Assembly: GCA_940671915.1 (NCBI GenBank)
Contig: CALNVZ010003433.1
Coordinates: forward strand, 50,210,025 to 50,274,024
Direction of reading: 5' to 3'
DNA length: 64,000 nt
Source of the DNA: Paracentrotus lividus
Taxonomy: Eukaryota > Echinodermata > Echinoidea > Camarodonta > Echinidae
Part shown: in pieces, positions 12,837 to 58,187 of the stretch
How the letters are laid out: each line of letters begins with the position of its first letter
Position numbering within the stretch: position 1 is the stretch's first letter
Notes under the pieces: generated by a model
What the model was told of the DNA's origin: nothing
Seen by the model: only the letters and a program-made list of their open reading frames with translations
The model's database searches: none
Translations under genes and position numbers: made by a program

Positions 12837-13227
12837 TATACCGAGTGAGGGGTTTCCATTACCTGCTACCCTGCTACACTTCCAATTTCTGCTATACCTT
12901 TTTCAATTTGGACTCGACCATTATCCCGTTTCTGTGATTGGCTATTTTGCTCATGATATTTATTCGCCACCTTCCTGATAAATGTATTTGCATAAGAAGG
13001 AATGTAATTTGTGTGGTGTACTCTGTTGTGCATAAACGTCACGCAAAAAATACGATACGAACTCGTAGGATTTTTACTGCCAATCCTTGATCTGTAAACG
13101 CTTTCTTCTCTTTATTCTATATTATCATTTTCATCATATCTTAAATAAGGCCTCTATGTTTCGTTCTTAAATGTTGATTTCGGGAGAACGTACATATGGT
13201 AGTACAAAATACCAATTTTTGGTCTGA

Positions 13228-13303
13228 GAACGACAGCGCAGTTAGCAGCGTCACGAGCTCTTCATTTTGAAAAGTCGTGAGTTCAAATCCGAAATCCGAG
13301 GTT
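13228..13303 (+). tRNA. tRNA-like pseudogene or SINE head in left arm
   Basis: GCGCAGTTAGCAGCGTCACG resembles an A box, and GTGAGTTCAAATCCG matches a B box, about 45 bases apart as in pol III tRNA promoters. Cloverleaf pairing is incomplete, so a functional tRNA is unlikely. Confidence 0.5.
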
Positions 13304-14137
13304 TTTTTTTTCTTTTCTTTTTTTTCCCCTCTTTCTTCTTTAGTTTGTTCTGCGAACAACATATAAAATATAAAATAAAAAGGAAACATACAACAACATA
13401 ACTTTCTTTCAAACACCTGTGGATTTCCACGGGTTCCGCTATAGGCCCAGTTATTTTATTCATGACTACAGGAAGAGGTAAAGATGAAATGATGAGGCCT
13501 CAGGTAACTATAAGGTGCATGCAATGTCAAGATCTAACTAATATGTAATTATACATGTTTTTTTTTATTCTCGTTATCACACGTTAAAGAACAGTTCGAG
13601 CCATCAATTGAATTGAGCCGAGCATATATATAATTGATTAGATTGCACTCCAAAAGAAAAAAAAAAAATAATATATATACGATAGTCATAACAAAGTTGA
13701 TAATTACTATCATATGAGTGTAATGATAATGAATAATTACATAATAATTATTATTAGTATATAAATAAATGGCCTTTTTATGAGAAAGTCGTAATGTGTG
13801 ACTTTGACCTTTTTAACTTGAGTGTCCAAAAAAAAAATCCACTGAAAGTAGAAATGGTGTGAACTATTTTTTTTTTTTTTTTTTAAATAATTTATTTTCT
13901 TTTTTTTTTTTTTGGGGGGGGTTTGAAAAAATATGGGTTCCCATAGGCTAACTCTCCTAGAAAATCTTGTATCTGCCACTTAGGGCTACACTGATTATCT
14001 TTAAGAAAAAAAATAATCTTATTTTTAGGTTGTTTTTCTGTTTTTCAATAAGTGAATGACAGTCAATAACTGTCAGAAAATCAAACTCAAGAAGAAGAAG
14101 AAGAAGAAGGGGGGAAAAAAAAAATAAAAACCCTCGG

Positions 14138-14212
14138 ATTTCGGATTTGAACTCACGACTTTCAAATGAAGAGCTCGTGACGCTGCTGACTGCGCTGTCG
14201 CTTCTCAGACAA
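14138..14212 (-). tRNA. tRNA-like pseudogene or SINE head in right arm
   Basis: Inverted copy of 13228-13303 with the same B-box-like CGGATTTGAACTCAC (plus strand). Confidence 0.5.
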
Positions 14213-14970
14213 CATACCTTGGTATTTTGTACTACCATATGTACGTCTCCCGAAATCAACATTTAAGAACGATCGAAAGCATCTAGACGGCCCTTATTAT
14301 TAACATATAATGATGAAAATGATAAATATAGAATAAAGAGAAGAAAAGCGTTTACAGATCAAGGATTTGGCAGTAAAAATCCTACGAGTTCGTATCGTAT
14401 TTTTCGCGTGACGTTTATCGCCACACAGAGTACACGCACACAAAATTACATTCCTTCTTATGCAAATACATTTATCAGGAAAGGTGGCGATATAAATATT
14501 CATGAGCAAAATAGCCAATCACAGAAACGGGATAAATGGTCGAGTCCAAATTGAAAAAGGTGTATAGCAGAAATTGGAAGTGTAGCAGGGTAGCAGGTAA
14601 TGGAAACACCCCCGAGTGAGTAAAAAAAACTTTACACCTAGGAAAATTTCAATAAAAAGAAAACCAATTTATTAACCCCAAATTATTATTACATATTCTG
14701 AAAGAGTAACTCCTCTCGCATGTTCTGGTTCCATTTTTGTGTGGTATGTCTTTACGCTTGGATGAACACGACGCATTGTTTGCGAACATGTCAATTTCGA
14801 ATTGTGCCAGAATGGGAGTAAAATCAAAACAACAAAAAGCCAGAAAAAGGCAACTTCATCCTGATTAAAAAAGCATAACTTTTTAACGAAAATGTCTTTC
14901 GCTTAATAACTTGACAGGGGTGTTGTTACACATATTAACTACATTTTGCATGAAAATTAGATTGACTCGT

Positions 14971-15014
14971 GAAGTAATGCACGAATGAGTGTGTACTCAT
15001 TCGTGCATTACTTC
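14971..15014. repeat. Perfect 20-bp hairpin with 4-nt loop
   Basis: GAAGTAATGCACGAATGAGT, loop GTGT, then its exact complement, near the centre of the outer foldback element. Confidence 0.9.
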
Positions 15015-15859
15015 AAGAGCAAATTGCCACTGACAGACCTAAAAAGGCCTCCTAATACTTTTGAAAAGTGATTATTTTGTCTTTGACGCGTGCTCACTCA
15101 TGCCTGACTTTACAGATCTATCTCATTTTCACACAAAATGTAGTCAATATGTGTACCAACATCCCTGCTAAGTTATTAAGCAGAAGACATTTTCATTAAA
15201 AAGTTATGCTATTTTAATCAGGATGAAGTTGCTTTTTTCTATCTTTGTGTTGTTTTGATTTTACTCCCATTTTGGCACATTTCGAAATTGACATGTTCGC
15301 AAACAATGCGTTGTGTTCATCCAAGCGTAAAGACATACCACACAAAAATGGTACCAGACGATGCGGGAGGAGTTATTCTTTCAGAATATGTAAAATAATT
15401 TGGGGTTTATAATTTGGTTTTCTTTTTATTGACATTTTTCTAGGTGTAAAGTTTTTTTTTGACTCACTCGGTATAGACAGTAAATAAGATTGGAAAAAAA
15501 AATGACCTTTATAACCTAAATTTTCATTGCGTGCGATGTAGGCCAAATTACCTCCCTGCAAAATTACTCAAATTCTCACTTTTATCAATCGTTATCAGTA
15601 AACGTTTTAATTTTGTGCAGTTTCTGGATCGTGAACAAAATTAACTTTGAACTGTGATATCATTATTGCTCGTTCTGCAAATATTTGAATTCTCAGTATC
15701 AAACTAAATAAGTTGATATTTATCAGTTTACCTTCAGTTGACCTTCATAAAAGTTAGCTTACTCTGTGGAGCATACGGACTGTAAAAACCTAAAAATTTG
15801 ATATCACTCATGTCAATATTGAGAGTTCTGCAAATATTTTTTTTCTAATTGTTGATAAA

Positions 15860-16215
15860 TCGTACCAGTACATGTACATGTATCTGTCGAAGCAAAGATC
15901 GTGGGTTCGAGTCCCGGGCGGATGACTGAAGCCTGCGTTGTGTGTTAACGTGCCCCTCTCCTGTTTCATAGACGCAGGCTATGTTACAGTGGAAAACACT
16001 CCGTCCCTCGGATAGGACGTTAAATGGAGGTCCCGTGTAAAGGAGAGTCAAAACCATTGCACGTTAAAGAACCCACTGCACTTTTCGTATAAGAGTAGGG
16101 GGAAACCCCGGTGCAGTGGTCCACCTGCATACCCCCAATCAGTTATATTGGGAGGAGAGACCTGCGGGTTACAGTGATTCAGTTCGCTTTTCGCCTTCCA
16201 TGGCACAGGTGACGC
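15860..16215 (+). mobile_element. SINE with tRNA-derived B box and a conserved metazoan-type body
   Basis: GTGGGTTCGAGTCCCGGGCG is a strong B box. The body GATAGGACGTTAAATGGAGG, TCCCGTGTA and CACGTTAAAGAACCC resembles the central domain found in many invertebrate SINEs (from memory, unverified). No clear target duplication or A-rich tail; an AAT microsatellite (16221-16247) follows. Confidence 0.7.
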
Positions 16216-17011
16216 CAAAAATGAATAATAATAATAATAATAATAATTTGTGTCGTTTTCAGTTTGCTGTTGTTTATTGACCTTAATTTTATGTTAGTGC
16301 ACCGTGTGCAGTGTTCGTAAAAATAAATAATGTATTAATAATAAAAGGTACGTTCATTTCGACTTCTGTTTCTTTCATTGAGCTTTAAAAGGACTTACTT
16401 CATAAAAGGCTACATTTTGGCCATCTAAAATACACTTAAATTCATAATACTTGACTTTTTCCAGAAGAATAATAAGCCTAAAACATAATTATGATGAAAA
16501 CAGAACTCTCTAAAACTAGAAAGTGTTAAAATAATTGTGTATAACTTATGATAGTAAATATCACATTTACATCTAACATTCTGTCTATTATTTCTCCATC
16601 TTACCTCATATCATTGCCTATTTATCGCATTTTTTAATTATCATTTACTGTTCTTTTATACTTTTATGTTCTTAGCTTTTGTGGGACGGGGGACAAACTA
16701 TCATCGCAAGAGGCTCTCAGATTGCTCTGCAACACTTGAATCGTCCCTGAAATACAGAAAGTGACAAAATTATTGGATTGATACTGGCGTATATGAATTC
16801 ATTCATACACCGAGGCGATCCGTCGATACCATTTAGTTACGTGCTTAGAATTTGAAACGGCACTCAACATTTGCAAAAGTTACAAGTTGTAAAAATATTG
16901 GCGCCTGCTGCTCATTAATATAGCGATTTGCATGCCGATAAATACATTGGTAGACCCCCTTTTGACAAATGTAGGTCTATACCAAAGTGGTCTGGTGCAT
17001 TCTTTATTAAA
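16216..17011. promoter_or_regulatory. Upstream region of the ankyrin-TPR gene
   Basis: AT-rich. No TATA box or initiator can be assigned. In-frame stop TAA at 16916-16918 sets the upstream limit of the coding frame unless a 5' exon is spliced in. Confidence 0.35.
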
Positions 17012-52701
<35,690 letters not shown>

Positions 52702-52706
<5 letters not shown>

Positions 52707-52826
52707 AAACGTTGACTTCTTGCACAGTGTTTGTAAAAGAATAACTATTAGAATATTTCCTATTTTCCCACTTCAGAAATGCTCGAAGCCTCGTTTGAAA
52801 TGATTTCCTGAATTTGCAAAAATAAA
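52702..52826 (+). promoter_or_regulatory. Candidate poly(A) signals of the ankyrin-TPR gene
   Basis: AATAAA overlaps the stop codon (52702-52707) and recurs at 52821-52826. Further copies occur in the AT-rich repeats to 54.9 kb, so the true 3' end cannot be fixed by sequence alone. Confidence 0.3.
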
Positions 52827-53494
52827 AAAATAAGCAAAACGAAAACGCGTCCTCATCTATTAAAATGATTTGGACATATAAAATGTTTGTAGTTCTGTAT
52901 AGAGTACGGTACATTTTTTTTTTTACCCCGGAAATATAAGTGTATCGAATTTTTAGTCTTCTGCTTTGTACAAATTTATTTTTGCAAAGCTTTAAAGCAA
53001 GACACACGTTTTAGTTTAAAAACAAAATGCAAGGAATTATTGTAAATGTTGAATTAGAATGAATTCAATAGTTTGGGGGTTCCCATTTAAAAAAAAGTTA
53101 CAAAAACAAAAGAAAAGAAAACCTGTATGAAAAGTTTCCCTGGAATTCCAAAACGAAATCAAATGAAACGCATTCAAACATAGTAAAACGATTTTTACAC
53201 ATAAAATGTTTGGAGTTCTTATACGGTACGGTATATTCAGTTTTTATTATTTAAAAGATATTTTCTTCCCCCCCCCCCCCCCAAAAAAAAAAAAAAATAT
53301 ATATATATATCTACCTATTTTCGTCCTTAAGGCGAATTTCTTTGTTTCCTCCTTTTATATCGCCCCAACTAACCCTATCCCTAACCCTATAGAATTGGCG
53401 TTAAGGGGAATTTTTCGCCTATAGAAAGTCGCTAAGGGGAATCGTGACTGAATAGAGCTATTCTTCTCAGTTCCCCTTAAGGCCCGTTTTAGTA

Positions 53495-53531
<37 letters not shown>

Positions 53532-54700
53532 AGTGTAGTTCCATCTTTAAAATGTTGTCCTGTCGTTGCAAAAACACAAAACAAAATGCTTAAAAAATAT
53601 ATTTAAAAAAGGCCTACATACGCATATAAAATATGATTTGAACATTTAGAATTTCTCTACACAGTAGAGTTTTAATTAATACTATTAATTTGTTGGTTTT
53701 CATGACTATATTACTGTAAGTAAGTTTCAAAATTCATTAGCTTTCGTTTGATGTATAATTTGACCATTTCAATTTATTTGTTGTCGTTGCACAGGCTGGA
53801 CAAATTTATTTTTGCAAAATTTGAAAGCAAGAAAAAAAAATTGAAAAGATTGAATTATTGTTAATATTGAATTAGAATGAATACGATAATGTTCGGATTT
53901 CCCATTTAAAAAATGTTTAAAAGATCTGTTTGAAAAGCTTTCCTTGCACTGAAAACGGAATGGAAAAAAAAAATGACAAGGCACTCACACATAGTGAAAC
54001 GATTTGTACATACATGCTTGTAGTTCTATACGGTACATTGAGTTGTTTTATTAAATGATTTTGTTTCCAAGACTATTATATGTAAGTGTAGTACCATTGC
54101 TTAATACCACACCATTCGCATTTCCAGGCTATAGCTTCTTTAACAATTCGATTTACATTTGTAAAATCTTTTGATCATAATGGAGTTATTGTTTTTCTTG
54201 TTCTGTAGATATTGTCAATCATATTTATAACAAAAAATAAACTTGATTATTATGAGCGGGTTGAGAAAAAAAAATGTGGGATATTTTTATTGTTAAAGTA
54301 TATCTTACATATTATTAAGGTTGCTTTGAATATTATATCCTTAAAAAGAAAATTGATAATTATGAATTTCCTGTCATTATTTGACCTACTTTTTAGAGAT
54401 GTCATTTTTGAACATCCCGTTTTGTGTCTTAAATTATGAACCAGTTTGTACAAAGTTAATTTTGCAAAATTCAAAATCAAGAAACATGTTCAGATTCAAC
54501 ATATTATGCATCCATATTGCAGTACATACTGAATTAGAATGGATGTAACGATTTTAACAATGTCCAAATCCATCTTTGAAATGTTGTCCTGCCAACATTG
54601 CAAAAGCATGAAACAAAATAAAACCGCCTACATATGTATATATATCAAAAATGATTTGTACATATAAAATGTCACTTTTTGTTATATATTTTTTTTTTTT
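52720..54700. repeat. Diverged direct repeats in the 3' flank
   Basis: ACAAATTTATTTTTGCAAA recurs at about 52969, 53801 and 54450 (diverged), each followed by AATTAGAATGAAT-like and ACATATAAAATG-like blocks. Two short AT microsatellites (53297-53312, 53498-53528). May be part of a long 3' UTR. Confidence 0.6.
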
Positions 54701-54840
54701 TTTGCAGTTCCTAGTACAGAGCTATATATTGGTTAGAAAACAAAAATATCACAACTACCACACATGGTCTTTCATTTTCAAGGTATCATTAGCATTTTAT
54801 TGTGTAAATTGTTATGCCACACACAGAGTAACAAGTTATG

Positions 54841-55125
54841 CAGTGCGTCTCAAATGTAACCTAAAGTTAATGAAATGTATTGACTTGAATTGAATTGACA
54901 AAATAAAATGAAATAAAAGTGCAGCAGAACCATTTCTCAATCAGCTTTTTGCATGAATATGAAGTCTGAGCCAAATTGATCAAAGTGATTTCATAACAGA
55001 AGAAAAAAAAAATGAAGGAGACCCAAAAAAGTTAAAAAGACAAAGGTATATTCATGGGTGCGTGACCCTTGAAACCTAACCCAGGTATCATGTTATATTC
55101 ATTTTTTTTTTTTTGAGACGCACTG
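54841..55125. mobile_element. Short MITE (CAGTGCGTCTC ends)
   Basis: CAGTGCGTCTCAAA at 54841 mirrors TTTTGAGACGCACTG ending at 55125. A LINE-tail-like GAATTGAATTGA occurs at 54881. Confidence 0.7.
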
Positions 55126-55347
55126 TACATAAATGATATTGTTTAATCAATAATATATGTATATATGCACATCAAACAGGTTTCTTTTGAAATGGGAATT
55201 CCCTACCAGAACTGAAAATTAACCTAATACAATATCTGAATATACATGAGTGAATACCATTTATACAACTAAAAACAAATACATTATTAATGTACTGTCT
55301 GCTCCTGTTGTAATGAGTGTGGATACAAGACTTATTTAAAAGACACA

Positions 55348-55658
55348 GGCCTGTATTCTGAAAAAGCTGCCTAACTTTAAGCCTAGCTTAAATCTGTGGT
55401 TTAACTATGGCTTGCTAAAATGGACTCAATCCCAAAAAGTAGATGTCCAATTCATCATTATTTTGGTAATGAAACTATTAAAAACTGCTTGGGAATGATA
55501 AGAACAAAAGTTTCCCTTACAATTAAAACACAATTTCCGAATTCAGTGAAGGTGATAGGAACATGAAACATAGACAGATTGATTCCCTCTTAGCAAGCCA
55601 TAGTTAAACCAAAGATTTCAGCTAGGCTTAATGTAAGGCAGCTTTGAGAATACGGGCC
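55348..55658. mobile_element. MITE of 311 bp with GGCCTGTATTCTGAAAAAGC ends
   Basis: Right end GCTTTGAGAATACGGGCC; CTTAAATCTGTGGTTTAACT mirrors AGTTAAACCAAAGATTTCAG. Confidence 0.88.
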
Positions 55659-58149
55659 ATTGTTCTAACATGATGAGGAACATTTTTACATGTGTATTTT
55701 ATGTGTCAGTTATAGAACTAGATCTTCCTTACAACGAAGCTGTTGACTCGGTCCTAAACACCTCATTATAACAGGAGGAGACTGTAATTCCAGGGTGTTG
55801 TTTCACCAAATCGTTTGGAAGTGAACAACTTTATGAGCAACTGGTGATCAGTTCTTGTGCTATACGATTGAGAATTGATAAGTGGGCAGTTCCAAGGTAA
55901 CGGAGTGACATTCAGAAGCAACATTTCAGCATTCAAACAAGTTTATCATCCATACTTAAATCTTTATGTACAAAGAAATGGTTCATGACAAAAGCTGATG
56001 GTACCCTCTTTTCAAAATGATAATTTTTTTTATAGAGATGCTCTTAATTAATGAGATATGAATATTCATAACCATGGTTACGGAGTGACGCAAAATGGAC
56101 ATGCATATTTGAGCAGAAAACATTTTGCTTAAACTCTGTGAAATTTAAATGGCTATCACAATTTTGAGTTATTGATTGGATTCTATGTTATTCTAGGTAT
56201 AATATGCCACCTTGCATAAAAAAATTGGTTGAATATTTTGTTGATTATGACTTAAAACTTGAACCCATGTCCGGTTACGGAGTGACATCTGGTTTCGCTG
56301 TCTTTTTCGTGAGGAAAATGCATTATAAAGAAATATTAATATCAAAGTTTGTTGGAGTAGTCCATGATAATTACATTAAGCCAAAAAAATTGGCAAAAAG
56401 TGACTAGATATAAGAATAAGAGGCATTTAAAGCCTCATAGTCCCATATGTGCAAATTTGGGTTTGATCAATTATTCAGCGCAAGAATACTGAATTGCAAA
56501 TTTTTAAAACTTAAATGATTGGTTGTATTGTACAGAAGCTTTTGTGGTAATTTCAGATCCTAATTTGCATTTTCAAAAGCACAGCGCCACATTAAAATTT
56601 CAGCTCCATGTCCTGTTTTGCTTGGAACTGCCCAAGTATAAATCCCATGAACTTGTTCCAGTCACACGTAAATTTATTTGTAACTTTACGAACGACTCGG
56701 TGAAACGCAAACTAGATTACCAAATTTAAACAAATAGTGCTCTTCTTATCTTTGGAATAGAATTGCATATCACTAGATGCAAGATAAACTGTGTTATACA
56801 CTAAATATTAAGATATACTATTTGAAAGAAAAATGAATCATTATGTTATTCTGAAAAGTGTCAACAGTTTTCCTATTTTTTCCTTGGTTACGTATTATGT
56901 AATGTAAGATGTGAACAATAAAAGACTGTAAGATTTGAAGAATAGTCACTCAGAATGAAGTTTTTTTTTTCATAATTTTGGCAAATATCAAATAATCATG
57001 TCGAAACTGTATTTATGATCAACTATCTCTCGGTTAAATATTGAGACTTAGAATATAACAAATGTCAGTAACGTACACAGTAATTAATATCACTTTGATC
57101 ATAAAAACTTCATGAACACTTTCAGCATCAAATAAATTTCAATTTCAGAACATCTAACATAAATTATACATGCACATATTACAACACAAATACCCTTGCA
57201 ACAAACAAATACATGCGATTTATGTATCTTTTGAAGTGCACATTTGGAATGAAATAAATAGATTTAACATAAAAGACTTTCCAATTAAGATATCATTTTT
57301 GAATGATTGACTAGAATTACTTCAATAATTTCACCAATTGGACTATCTTATAACTCATTAACCACGTCTCAACCAATGAGTAGAAAATGAGTTAAAATGA
57401 ACAAACTAAAAAAAATAACTGTAGGGGGGAAAAATTATAAGAATCTAATCACGTTATAACGAACACTGATACAAGGTTCTGTTATAACAAGCTAAGAATC
57501 CCAGTAGCAAACATGTGCACGTGTGTCTATGTGCCCATGTTTGGAATGGACCAATAAAATTAATTTGAATTTGAATGAAGAGGTATTTAGCTTCATCTTC
57601 TCTCAAGTCCCCCTAACAACCCGCAAGAGTCAAGGGATTCAGTGAGTAAGAGTGGGAGGGAGTGAGTGTATTTGAATTGGTTCTGAGCACCTCATTGTAA
57701 TGGGAATGAACTGTAACTACTGCGATCCATAAGGGCCTTAAATCTAATGCAACAGCCTTCTGGCTCTTACCCGACAACAAATCTTAATAGTTGAGTGATA
57801 ACATGTTTCATTCCTAGCCCCGTATTGTGGGAATATTCTAACATCGCCTAATTCTTACATTACCAAAACAAAACGATAAGATATATTGCCGACAACCCCA
57901 AACCTGAATCATATGATTTCCAATCCATTGTGAAAAATCAGCTGCATGTCTTCACATCATCTTCGAGAACCAGAGGGGTTAGAATGAATAACTTTCATAC
58001 AGAGCTACTAAAGAGCCCAACAATTATTTCTTACAATTACTGGGGAACAACTATGTGGAGAGGGGTGAAGATATAGACAACATCACAAGAGCAGGTTACA
58101 ATCACAGATTAGAAGAGGCACAGTTCCTAGGATGCAGACGAGGATGTAG
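55659..58149. other. No gene recognised; three GGTTACGGAGTGACA motifs
   Basis: GGTAACGGAGTGACA (55896), GGTTACGGAGTGACG (56076) and GGTTACGGAGTGACA (56273). Open frames at 56204 (67 codons) and 56523 (68 codons) show no known domain. The end nearest 58149 is likely the PPase 3' UTR. Confidence 0.5.
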
Positions 58150-58187
58150 TCAAACCTTGGTGTCCACAAAATGGTTGTTATTGTCAA
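58150..58187 (-). CDS. PPA1: PPase terminal exon
   Basis: Minus-strand acceptor TTTTTTTGCAG|TTG. It encodes [12 protein letters not shown] and TGA (58152-58150). The short C-terminal tail after VD matches the family's length. No poly(A) signal could be assigned with confidence. Confidence 0.72.

Larger units (their letters stand above)
12850..14611. mobile_element. Nested Mutator-like foldback element with about 500-bp arms and 9-bp target duplication
   Basis: Arms 12850-13340 and 14090-14611 are inverted copies (GGGTTTCCATTACCTGCTAC against GTAGCAGGTAATGGAAAC-type ends). CCGAGTGAG flanks both sides (12841-12849 and 14612-14620), a 9-bp target duplication. Long arms with 9-bp duplications are typical of Mutator-like elements; the family call is inference because no transposase is present. 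Confidence 0.7.
12837..15475. mobile_element. Outer foldback element with a second element inside its left end
   Basis: TATACCGAGTGAG at 12837-12849 is the exact complement of CTCACTCGGTATA at 15463-15475. Without the inserted element (12850-14611 plus one target copy), the remainder is a foldback of about 870 bp with arms 14621-14985 and 15090-15460 and a perfect hairpin near its centre. No transposase frame. Confidence 0.75.

Noticed and set aside
15885-15935. Functional tRNA gene
   Set aside because: Only a B box is convincing; no paired acceptor stem. Better explained as the head of a SINE.
56204-56729. Two frames of 67 and 68 codons as a possible gene
   Set aside because: Lys/Phe/Val-rich products with no domain, no joining splice sites in phase and nearby motif repeats.
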